A stretch of DNA of 5,220 bases, from positions 1-5,220 of the forward strand of contig DUUS01000121.1 of the NCBI GenBank assembly GCA_012841465.1, given 5' to 3'. The notes under the pieces were generated by a model. The model saw only the letters and a list, made by a program, of their open reading frames with translations, was not told the origin of the DNA and did not search any database. Source of the DNA: Mollicutes bacterium. Its GTDB lineage: Bacteria; Bacillota_I; Bacilli_A; RF39; UBA660. Both the position numbers and the translations under genes were made by a program. Below are positions 1 through 5,220 of the stretch, in pieces; positions within the stretch are counted from its first letter, which is position 1; each line of letters opens with the position of its first letter.

Positions 1-196
1 CATTATTAATTTTTTTATATTTTATTAAATAAAATATCTTTATTGGTAGGATTATAAATAATAATAGAGAAATAGTAAAGAATAAACTATTTAATATATT
101 ATTAAAGTATATTAAATTATAACTGTTTTCACTAAATATAAACATCGGAAATATAAAAAGTAAATAAAGCATCCACATAACACAGGCATTTTTCAA
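1..196 (-). CDS. N-terminal part of a small two-helix membrane protein (runs off left edge)
   Basis: Reading the minus strand from a TTG at 196-194 gives 65 codons with no stop up to the window edge, which is unlikely by chance in DNA this AT-rich. The start is set by an SD (AAAGGGGG, 211-204) 7 bases upstream. The first in-frame ATG (178-176) lies 25 bases from that SD, which is too far, and an in-frame TGA at 220-218 closes the frame upstream. The protein begins KNACVMWMLY and has two hydrophobic stretches, about residues 5-21 and 38-58. They are separated by a polar loop rich in Asn and Tyr and followed by a Lys-rich end (IKYKKINN). This looks like a helical hairpin with a basic cytoplasmic tail. 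I do not recognise the family; the C-terminus is missing. It is divergent from the rhomboid gene with 65 bases between the start codons. Confidence 0.6.
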   Translation of the reverse strand, partial: MKNACVMWMLYLLFIFPMFIFSENSYNLIYFNNILNSLFFTISLLLFIILPIKIFYLIKYKKINN

Positions 197-208
197 ATTA
201 GGTCCCCC

Positions 209-242
209 TTTACATAATCAAGTGTTTGTTATAAAATATAAT
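209..242 (+). promoter_or_regulatory. Putative promoter of the rhomboid gene
   Basis: A TTTACA box (209-214) is followed after 17 bases by TAAAAT (232-237). An overlapping TATAAT (237-242) is an alternative -10 with a poor spacer. The -10 ends about 10 bases before the SD GGAAGGAG (248-255), so the leader would be very short, as at the 3947 promoter. The -35 box overlaps the SD of the divergent minus-strand gene, so the two genes share this gap. Random TATA matches are common in such AT-rich DNA. Confidence 0.45.
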
Positions 243-261
243 ATGTTGGAAGGAGAGAAAT

Positions 262-1386
262 ATGAGTTTAAGTATAAATTCAAAAGATGAAATAATAATG
301 AGACTTGTTCATTATTTTGTTACTGAAGAAGATTATCAACCAATTATTGTAAATGGTGTTAAAAATGAAATTTGGCTTGAGAATTTAGATGCGCCATATC
401 GAATTGTTAGAATTAATTCAAATTATATCCATAATATAGATCAATTAAAGATAGATAATTATAAAGTTAAAAATGTTTCTAAGCAAATAAAAAAGAAAAC
501 TTTTTCTTTTAAATTAAAAACTTTAAATATATTACTAGATTTAAATCAAGATATAAATATCCCTAAAGATAAAAATATCGATACCTTTAAAATAACTAGT
601 TTAAAAGATGTTAGAAAAGATAAGGGGCTTGCATCTCTATATCCTAAGTTAAAAACATTTACAGTTAAAAATGATTCTAGTTTGGATTTTATTATTAATA
701 TTACTAATGACATTAATAGAAAAACTGAAAAAGCTAATAAATCATATGAAGAGTTATTTAAACCTAAAAAAATAGTTATTGTTAAAGCATTAATTGTAAT
801 TAATATAATTATGTATATTATAACTATGTTAAATCAAGATTTATTCAATGCTTTATTATTAAATCCTGATTTAGTATTAAAAGGTGAATACTGGAGATTA
901 ATTACAGCAGCATTTCTGCATGGTAATATAATTCATCTACTTGTTAATATGTATTCACTTAATATAATTGGAACCCAAATTGAAAACTTTCTTGGAAGAT
1001 TTAAGTTTTTAATAATTTATTTTGGAAGTACTTTTACTGCTAGTTTAATGTCAGCTTTAATTACTAGAGGATTAAGTGTTGGAGCATCAGGTGCTATATT
1101 TGGACTACTTGGAAGTCTTTTATACTTTGGATGGCACTATCGATTATATTTTGGAACGGCTTTAAGAAGTCAAATAATTCCGGTAATAATGCTAAATTTA
1201 CTAATTGGATTTTCAATGTCTAATATAGATAATGCAGCCCACATTGGTGGTCTCATCGGTGGTGTGTTTATTTCTACTGCAGTTGGTATTAATGAAAAGA
1301 CTGATAAGGCAAGTAAAATAAATGGACTTATTACATCAATAATTTATATAGGATTTTTATTATATTTATTATTTATAAATAAATAA
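262..1386 (+). CDS. Rhomboid-family intramembrane serine protease
   Basis: This is a polytopic membrane protease that cleaves transmembrane substrates inside the bilayer with a Ser-His dyad. The 374-residue product has a soluble N-terminal domain (about 1-168) ending in a Lys-rich stretch, then the rhomboid membrane core (about 171-373). Visible motifs are GEYWRLITAAFLHG (208-221), H225 and N229 (the HxxxN that forms the oxyanion site in E. coli GlpG), GASG with nucleophile Ser276 (274-277), and AHIGG with catalytic His327. All key residues are present, so it should be active. The layout, a large cytosolic N-domain before the core, resembles Bacillus YqgP/GluP, but the C-terminal TPR domain of that protein is absent and the chain ends in a final helix. 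The start ATG has a strong SD, GGAAGGAG (248-255). The gene appears monocistronic, and its substrate cannot be told from context. Confidence 0.93.
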   Translation: MSLSINSKDEIIMRLVHYFVTEEDYQPIIVNGVKNEIWLENLDAPYRIVRINSNYIHNIDQLKIDNYKVKNVSKQIKKKTFSFKLKTLNILLDLNQDINIPKDKNIDTFKITSLKDVRKDKGLASLYPKLKTFTVKNDSSLDFIINITNDINRKTEKANKSYEELFKPKKIVIVKALIVINIIMYIITMLNQDLFNALLLNPDLVLKGEYWRLITAAFLHGNIIHLLVNMYSLNIIGTQIENFLGRFKFLIIYFGSTFTASLMSALITRGLSVGASGAIFGLLGSLLYFGWHYRLYFGTALRSQIIPVIMLNLLIGFSMSNIDNAAHIGGLIGGVFISTAVGINEKTDKASKINGLITSIIYIGFLLYLLFINK

Positions 1387-1401
1387 ATAAAAGTCTTTTT
1401 T

Positions 1402-1647
1402 TTAACCTTTTTTTATACTGATGCAATCATCAATATAAATAACTTCTTGATTATTAGTAACTATATAATTATTTGTTTTACCAATTATTTTAGCTCTAAA
1501 GACACGGTCTTTAGTTTCAATAATAGCATCCATAGGTAAAACATTTAAATTAAGCTCACCACGGTCATCTTCTTTACTGTAGTAAGTGTACATTTGATTA
1601 TCAACTTCATCTTTAATTTCACCTTTAAATATTTCTGGTAATTTCAT
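1402..1647 (-). CDS. Small hypothetical protein, 81 residues, predicted beta-rich C-terminal half
   Basis: The ATG at 1647-1645 follows a good SD, GGAGGG (1658-1653), with 5 bases between, so this is very likely a real gene. The product is soluble, with no signal peptide or membrane segment. The N-terminal 40 residues are acidic and polar. The second half (about residues 41-81) alternates hydrophobic and polar residues in short runs (AIIETKDRVFRAKII, NNYIVTNNQEVIYIDD, ISIKKG), as expected for four or five beta strands. The pattern recalls small barrels of the Sm-like or GerQ type, but this is a shape impression and not a family match. It is divergent from the FtsW/SpoVE-like gene (60-base gap) and converges on the rhomboid gene (15 bases). 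Function unknown. Confidence 0.8.
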   Translation of the reverse strand: MKLPEIFKGEIKDEVDNQMYTYYSKEDDRGELNLNVLPMDAIIETKDRVFRAKIIGKTNNYIVTNNQEVIYIDDCISIKKG

Positions 1648-1658
1648 TTTATCCCTCC

Positions 1659-1680
1659 GTTATATCATTATATGTATAAC
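1659..1680. promoter_or_regulatory. Divergent promoter/operator region with GTTATA...TATAAC inverted repeat
   Basis: Between the divergent 1647 and 1708 starts, GTTATA (1659-1664) and TATAAC (1675-1680) form a perfect 6-base inverted repeat around 10 bases. On the minus strand the spacer contains CATATAAT (1674-1667), a good -10 element ending 8 bases before the SD of the 81-residue gene. No convincing -35 box is seen at 16-18 bases. On the plus strand TATAAC could serve the 1708 gene. Palindromes made only of A, T and one G/C pair arise easily here. Confidence 0.35.
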
Positions 1681-1707
1681 TTTAGGTAAATAGATTAAAA
1701 ATATAAT

Positions 1708-2766
1708 ATGAGCAAAAGTCCAAAAATCATTTATCTTTTAATTATTTTAATGATATTTAGTTTAATAAATAATTATAGTGCTAGGTTTATTTTAAGTATT
1801 TATAATAATTATTTAGTAAAACAACTAATCTGGTTTTTATTTGGTTTTATGATAATTTATTTTTTATCTAAAATCAATTTAAACTTTATCTTTAAACATT
1901 CATTTATACTATATATATTAATAAATATAGTTTTAATATATACACTCTTTTTTGGATCTACTGTTAATGGAAGTACATCTTGGATAAAGATAGGCTCTTT
2001 TAGTATTCAGCCTAGTGAATTTACTAAAGTAATATTAATTATATATTTATATTACTTTAGTATTAAAAATAAAGATATAAGTAATTTAAAATATGCTTTA
2101 ATTACTTTTATAATTGTTTTAATTCCAAGTATAATAACTTTTTTAGAACCTGATACTGGAGCAGTTATTTTTTATATGGTAATATACCTTGGCTTTTTAC
2201 TAACAAGAGATATTAAAAAAAGGTGGTATATATTATTTATAATAATTACTCTTGCCTTAGGTATTTCTTTTTTAACATTGTATTTTTATTATAGTGAAGC
2301 TTTCATTAAAATATTTGGAACTAACTTCTTTTACCGAATGGATAGAATAACTAACTTTTTAAGTGGTGAGGGTTTTCAAATAAATAGGGCGATTAATTCA
2401 ATAGGGGCATCAGGTTTCTTTGGAAGAGGACTAGGTAATGTTCTTGAATATTTTCCAGAGGCACCTACTGATTTTGCCTTTGCACTTCTTGTAAGTAATA
2501 TCGGTTTTATTGGTATAATAATATTTTTATTTATTTATAGCTCTTTTATCTTTTTTATATTAAAAAAGATAAAGTTAAATAAAGTTTTAATTACTCCAAT
2601 TGCACTACTTTTAGTAATTCAGTTTGGTATTAATATTTTAATTAATATTGGCTATTTTCCAGTAATAGGAATGACTCTTCCTTTCATTAGTTATGGGGGA
2701 AGTAATTTAATATCATATTTTATTTTAATATCCCTTGTTTTAAATGTAAGAAAAATTAAATATTAA
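1708..2766 (+). CDS. FtsW/RodA/SpoVE-family (SEDS) peptidoglycan glycosyltransferase
   Basis: SEDS proteins polymerise lipid II into glycan strands together with a class B penicillin-binding protein. The 352-residue product is almost wholly membrane-embedded (about ten helices). Motifs in order: NGSTSWIKIGSFSIQPSEF (87-105), with Trp92 and Glu104 matching conserved Trp and Glu of RodA; EPDTGA (147-152); GEGFQ (220-224) and GASGFFGRGLGN (233-244); PEAPTDF (250-256), with Asp255 matching the essential Asp of RodA; and LPFISYGGSNL (324-334) near the end. The IGSFSIQPSEF and MTLPF wording and the LVLNVRK end lean towards FtsW/SpoVE over RodA. Oddly, the two Glu that usually follow TDFIFAxx are Ser263 and Asn264 here. 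No PBP partner is adjacent. The ATG has only a weak, distant SD (AGG at 1684-1686), and an in-frame TAA at 1696 rules out a longer form. Confidence 0.92.
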   Translation: MSKSPKIIYLLIILMIFSLINNYSARFILSIYNNYLVKQLIWFLFGFMIIYFLSKINLNFIFKHSFILYILINIVLIYTLFFGSTVNGSTSWIKIGSFSIQPSEFTKVILIIYLYYFSIKNKDISNLKYALITFIIVLIPSIITFLEPDTGAVIFYMVIYLGFLLTRDIKKRWYILFIIITLALGISFLTLYFYYSEAFIKIFGTNFFYRMDRITNFLSGEGFQINRAINSIGASGFFGRGLGNVLEYFPEAPTDFAFALLVSNIGFIGIIIFLFIYSSFIFFILKKIKLNKVLITPIALLLVIQFGINILINIGYFPVIGMTLPFISYGGSNLISYFILISLVLNVRKIKY

Positions 2767-2768
2767 AA

Positions 2769-2786
2769 AAAGTGCGTTTGCACTTT
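2769..2786. terminator. Shared hairpin terminator between convergent genes
   Basis: AAAGTGC (2769-2775) pairs perfectly with GCACTTT (2780-2786) around a GTTT loop. It starts 3 bases after the SEDS stop and ends 2 bases before the stop of the 76-residue gene. On the minus strand the stem runs into an unbroken T run (complement of the A run 2765-2771), a standard intrinsic terminator. In the plus direction the tail is only TTTACTT, so it should work less well for the SEDS gene. Confidence 0.75.
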
Positions 2787-2788
2787 AC

Positions 2789-3019
2789 TTAGCGATAAAT
2801 ATATCCTGGTTGATTGTATGAATAACCCCCGTAATAATTATATCCATATGGATAGGGTCCGTAGGCTGGATAGGCTGGTTGTGGTGGTGGATTAACATAA
2901 ACTGGTCTAGGTCTAGCTGTACTAGCTATTGCTGCACCGCCAATGCCGCCTAATATTAAAGGGACTAAAAAAAATCTATCATCATTATTATTATTTATAT
3001 AAGCTGGATTATAGTACAT
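2789..3019 (-). CDS. Small Gly/Tyr/Pro-rich protein with hydrophobic N-terminal segment
   Basis: The 76-residue product starts at an ATG (3019-3017) 6 bases after the SD AGGAG (3030-3026). After a polar N-terminus (MYYNPAYINNNNDD) comes a Gly-rich hydrophobic stretch, FFLVPLILGGIGGAAIAS (about 16-33), which could be a membrane helix but has no clear signal cleavage site. The tail from residue 36 is low-complexity, made of Pro, Tyr and Gly with PPPQPAYPAYGPYPYG-type runs and ending YSYNQPGYIYR. Such Tyr/Gly/Pro tails are common in spore-coat and surface structural proteins, so a coat or envelope role is a reasonable guess. The family is not recognised. It lies 38 bases after the phosphoesterase gene on the same strand, with its own possible promoter between, and ends in the shared hairpin at 2769-2786. 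Confidence 0.8.
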   Translation of the reverse strand: MYYNPAYINNNNDDRFFLVPLILGGIGGAAIASTARPRPVYVNPPPQPAYPAYGPYPYGYNYYGGYSYNQPGYIYR

Positions 3020-3030
3020 AATAAGCTCCT

Positions 3031-3050
3031 TTCACATTATTATATGTGAA
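3031..3050 (-). promoter_or_regulatory. Perfect inverted repeat containing a -10-like CATATAAT, before the 76-residue gene
   Basis: TTCACAT (3031-3037) and ATGTGAA (3044-3050) are perfect 7-base arms around TATTAT. On the minus strand the repeat contains CATATAAT (3046-3039) and directly abuts the SD AAGGAG of the 76-residue gene. It may be an operator over a promoter, or an RNA hairpin beside the ribosome site in read-through transcripts from the phosphoesterase gene. On the plus strand it is followed by TTTTT, but no plus-strand gene lies before it. No good -35 box is visible. Confidence 0.45.
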
Positions 3051-3057
3051 TTTTTAA

Positions 3058-3870
3058 TTAATGGTTATATAATCTATAGAAGTTAAATGATGGGGGATTA
3101 AATAGTCTTAGGTTGATTTTACTTGTTCCAAGACCACTTGAAATAAAGATAGGAGTATTATCGATTAAATATCTTTCATCATAATATTGTTTCGCTCCCT
3201 CAGGTTTTATAATCGCACCTATATAGGGAAGTCTTACTTGTCCATTGTGAGAGTGTCCCGCAAGAACTAAATCAATATTGTTTAAGTTTATCTCTTTTAA
3301 TAAGTCGGGCTCATGAATAAGTAAAATTGTATAGAGTTCATCTTCTGGCAGAAGCAGCGTAGTTAAATCATGGTCTTTTTTTAAGAGGCTACCTAGTCCG
3401 ATTATTTTAATTGGATTTTGATCTTCTAAATAAAAGTAATCTACTGAGTTATTTAGTAAAGTAAAATTTGTTTCATCTACTATTTTATTATATATTTCCT
3501 CGTAGTCATGATTTCCTTTTATTATATAAGCTGCTAATGCTGGTTTTATTTTATTAAATTCATAGATAAATTCTTCTATATCTACATCGGTATATTCTAT
3601 ATTTGAATCAAGTAGATCGCCAGTAAAGAAAACAAGGTCTGGATTTAGAGCATTTATTTTATCTACTATGTTAATTAGCTGCTTTATTTTAATAGTGGTT
3701 CCAAAGTGAAGGTCTGAAAAGTGAACAATTTTTAAACCGTGGTGCGAGGTGGATATTTTATTATTAGTTATCGGGTATTCTTTGATAACTATATTTTTTG
3801 ATTCAAATAGGGCACTATAAAGAATAATTAATGTTACTATTATTAAAAAATAAATCATTAATTTTTTCAA
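3058..3870 (-). CDS. Membrane-anchored calcineurin-like metallophosphoesterase (YkuE type)
   Basis: This is a two-metal phosphoesterase tethered by an N-terminal helix (residues 4-21), so the catalytic domain probably faces outward. All family motifs are present in the 270 residues: DLH (Asp53, His55), GDLLDS (Asp85), GNHD (Asn120, His121, Asp122), HEPD (His186) and GHSHNGQ (His206, His208). The order and the closing GLGTSKINLRLFNPPSF (246-262) fit the YkuE branch, whose better-studied relatives act on phospholipid or UDP-sugar-lipid phosphate bonds; the substrate here is unknown. The start is TTG (3870-3868), supported by the SD AGGAGAGG (3884-3877), whose AGGAG core ends 9 bases away. The alternative ATG at residue 5 is about 21 bases from that core and so poorly placed. 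It is divergent from the 4001 operon. Confidence 0.92.
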   Translation of the reverse strand: MKKLMIYFLIIVTLIILYSALFESKNIVIKEYPITNNKISTSHHGLKIVHFSDLHFGTTIKIKQLINIVDKINALNPDLVFFTGDLLDSNIEYTDVDIEEFIYEFNKIKPALAAYIIKGNHDYEEIYNKIVDETNFTLLNNSVDYFYLEDQNPIKIIGLGSLLKKDHDLTTLLLPEDELYTILLIHEPDLLKEINLNNIDLVLAGHSHNGQVRLPYIGAIIKPEGAKQYYDERYLIDNTPIFISSGLGTSKINLRLFNPPSFNFYRLYNH

Positions 3871-3946
3871 TTTTAACCTCTCCTTTTCTTCTTTAAATAT
3901 AGGTTATTTTCCTTAAATAATTTTATCACATTTTTATAAAAATTGT

Positions 3947-3974
3947 TTGAAATTAATAAAACTTATGATATACT
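3947..3974 (+). promoter_or_regulatory. Promoter of the 4001-5220 operon
   Basis: TTGAAA (3947-3952), a 16-base spacer and TATACT (3969-3974) make a good housekeeping-type promoter; TATGAT (3964-3969) is an alternative -10. The -10 ends 11 bases before the SD AGAGGAGAG (3986-3994), giving a leader of about 20 bases. The open frame that reaches back to this TTG codon is therefore promoter and not coding. Confidence 0.65.
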
Positions 3975-4000
3975 GTACATATATTAGAGGAGAGTTAATA

Positions 4001-4720
4001 ATGAGAAGTTTATTTAATAAATTATTTATTATTATTATAACTTTATTTATGATGTCACCTAATGTATACGCTCAAAATTGTTCATATGAAGATAGAGCAA
4101 GACTAAATGAACTTGCTAGTAAGGTTACAATAAATTATGAGATTATAGAACATGAAGAAGAAATAGAATTTGAAAGTCCTGATACAGGGGAAATATTATC
4201 TAGAGTAAAAACTGATTATTCTTTAAAGGTAAGTATTTATAATATAACTGATGAATTATATGTTAATGAAACTAATGATGCGAATGATGAAAGTAAAGAT
4301 ATACTTTATTCAATGACACAGAATGGTGTTTATTCTTATAATGTTGATGATTTTGAAAATATTGTTAAATATACTTATCGAGTAAGATCAGCACATAAAG
4401 ATTGTTTTGATATTGGATTAAATTCTTTTAATTTTACAAAACCAAAATATAATATGTATTCTCATTATGGTTTTTGTGTAGGCAATGAAAATCTTCCATA
4501 TTGTCAGAGATTTATAACTGAAGATTTAAATCTTTCTCCTCCTGAAGTGCGTTATAAAGTAAGTGAGGCAATTAAAGAAAAAGAAACAGAAGAAAAAAAG
4601 ACAAGCAATGAAGTACTTGAATTTATAAAAGAATATTATATATATTTTACAGGTGGGACTGTTATAATAGCTGGGGTAGTTGTGGGATACATAATAGTTA
4701 GAAAAAGGAGAGTATTATGA
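4001..4720 (+). CDS. Exported four-cysteine protein with C-terminal membrane anchor, family unknown
   Basis: The start at ATG 4001 is chosen because the SD AGAGGAGAG (3986-3994) lies 6 bases before it and residue 1 opens a classic signal peptide: MRSLFNK, a hydrophobic run 8-18, and likely cleavage after VYA (22-24). The 239-residue product then has an extracellular region with four cysteines (27, 135, 159, 168), enough for two disulfides, and beta-like stretches such as KVTINYEIIE and DYSLKVSIYNIT. An acidic/Lys charged linker (about 188-206) leads to a single membrane helix (about 212-233) and the basic tail RKRRVL. This type I layout suggests a cell-surface protein held in the membrane. 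I do not recognise the family. The stop overlaps the next start as ATGA, and the codons of the RKRR tail also form the SD for the next gene, so the pair is translationally coupled and probably functions together. Confidence 0.88.
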   Translation: MRSLFNKLFIIIITLFMMSPNVYAQNCSYEDRARLNELASKVTINYEIIEHEEEIEFESPDTGEILSRVKTDYSLKVSIYNITDELYVNETNDANDESKDILYSMTQNGVYSYNVDDFENIVKYTYRVRSAHKDCFDIGLNSFNFTKPKYNMYSHYGFCVGNENLPYCQRFITEDLNLSPPEVRYKVSEAIKEKETEEKKTSNEVLEFIKEYYIYFTGGTVIIAGVVVGYIIVRKRRVL

Positions 4721-5220
4721 AAAAGTTAAAATACTTACTACTTTTATTTATTGTTATGATTTTATTTTATTTAAATGCAGAAGGAACGATTACTGATGGT
4801 GGTGGAGGCGGAGGTTTAACTAGAGATGCTGTTGTCAAGACCACTGGAATTGGTATGTGTCATGGATTAGAAATGAATGACGGATACTGTGAACTTGAAA
4901 CTCCAGCAACTTTTTCACATCCTATTCAATTAGGACCTTCGAGACAAAGATTATTTTATATAAATCCTGGAGACAGTTCTTCAAGAAAAACTGTACTAAA
5001 TTTTCAATATTTTATGAATCCAACTAATTATGTAGATCCAAATGATGGTTTACTAACATTTTGTGTTGATGGAAATTTAAAGCAACCAACCAATATGCAT
5101 ACTGGTCAAATAATAGCATATCCATTTGCTAGACCATATGATGTAAGTACAGATGTAAATGTAGATCCTTATGAGTATATTATAGGATCATTATATACAA
5201 TTTTAATGGATGAGATTAAA
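4717..5220 (+). CDS. N-terminal part of a secreted surface protein, candidate thioester-domain adhesin (runs off right edge)
   Basis: 168 codons are open to the window edge. The ATG overlaps the previous stop (ATGA, 4717-4720) and has the SD AAAGGAG (4704-4710) 6 bases before it. A signal peptide is clear: MKKLK, then a hydrophobic run 6-19, with cleavage probably near Ala21. A run of six Gly (28-33) follows, then a region with Cys48 and Cys58, and then LLTFCVDGNLKQP (112-124) with Cys116. In Gram-positive thioester-domain (TED) adhesins an aromatic-Cys-hydrophobic-Asp motif of this kind supplies the Cys that forms an internal Cys-Gln thioester used for covalent host attachment. The matching Gln, usually in a QxAIW-like motif well downstream, would lie beyond the window, as would any Cna-B repeats or LPxTG anchor. 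The adhesin call is therefore an inference; the secreted nature is well supported. Confidence 0.8.
   Translation, partial: MKKLKYLLLLFIVMILFYLNAEGTITDGGGGGGLTRDAVVKTTGIGMCHGLEMNDGYCELETPATFSHPIQLGPSRQRLFYINPGDSSSRKTVLNFQYFMNPTNYVDPNDGLLTFCVDGNLKQPTNMHTGQIIAYPFARPYDVSTDVNVDPYEYIIGSLYTILMDEIK

Noticed and set aside
110..189. Short minus-strand ORF from ATG 189 (MPVLCGCFIYF...), about 26 codons
   Set aside because: It overlaps the longer TTG frame, ends soon at TAA and lies 14 bases from the SD, compared with 7 for the TTG.
1387..1415. Possible terminator after the rhomboid gene (AAAAG-T-CTTTT and T runs)
   Set aside because: The stem would be A/T only with a loop too small to form; the T runs alone are expected in this AT-rich DNA.
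3891..3946. Minus-strand promoter for the phosphoesterase gene (TAAAAT at 3925-3920)
   Set aside because: No acceptable -35 box at 15-18 bases; the A/T run gives many equal matches, so no site is called.
3947..4000. Extra 18 N-terminal codons of the four-Cys protein, starting at TTG 3947
   Set aside because: This stretch holds the -35/-10 promoter and the SD for ATG 4001, and residue 1 at 4001 gives a textbook signal peptide; the longer form would put a polar Cys-containing leader ahead of it.
4718..4726. TGA read as tryptophan (Mycoplasma-type code)
   Set aside because: Tryptophan is encoded by TGG in the clear genes, and TGA here forms an ATGA start/stop overlap, the normal sign of coupled genes; a read-through would end two codons later.
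1..5220. CRISPR arrays, tRNA or rRNA genes, insertion sequences and attachment sites
   Set aside because: No spaced direct repeats, cloverleaf-like GC stems, transposase motifs or terminal inverted repeats were seen; nearly all sequence is accounted for by genes.

Overview
This window is strongly AT-rich (roughly a quarter G+C by eye). It is compact, with short intergenic gaps, strong purine-rich Shine-Dalgarno (SD) sequences and several TTG starts. Tryptophan is written as TGG and TGA is used as a stop, so the code looks standard and not Mycoplasma-type. Together with an FtsW/SpoVE-type SEDS protein, a YkuE-type membrane phosphoesterase and what looks like a Gram-positive surface adhesin, this suggests a low-GC Bacillota, possibly an uncultured host-associated lineage near the Bacilli/Mollicutes. 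The lineage is an inference; there is no rRNA here.

Layout. Positions 1-196 (minus) carry the first 65 codons of a small membrane protein that begins with TTG and runs off the left edge. It is divergent from a complete rhomboid intramembrane protease at 262-1386 (plus). An unrecognised 81-residue soluble protein follows at 1402-1647 (minus). It is divergent from an FtsW/RodA/SpoVE-family glycosyltransferase at 1708-2766 (plus), which converges through a shared hairpin on a 76-residue Gly/Tyr/Pro-rich protein at 2789-3019 (minus). That gene lies 38 bases downstream of a membrane-anchored calcineurin-like phosphoesterase at 3058-3870 (minus, TTG start). From 3947 a clear promoter drives a translationally coupled pair on the plus strand. 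The first is an exported, four-cysteine, C-terminally membrane-anchored protein (4001-4720). The second is the N-terminal part of a secreted protein (4717 to the right edge) whose FCVD motif resembles the cysteine motif of Gram-positive thioester-domain adhesins.

How the parts work together. Apart from the 81-residue protein, the products are all predicted to be membrane or envelope proteins: intramembrane proteolysis, septal/spore peptidoglycan polymerisation, a lipid- or envelope-facing phosphoesterase, and a surface-protein operon. They look like neighbouring small transcription units, not one pathway. The most interesting part is the right-hand operon: an unrecognised Cys-containing membrane protein coupled by an ATGA overlap to a candidate covalent adhesin. 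The two small minus-strand genes at 1402 and 2789 share an ACATATAAT element just ahead of their ribosome binding sites with no convincing -35 box, so they may be co-regulated.
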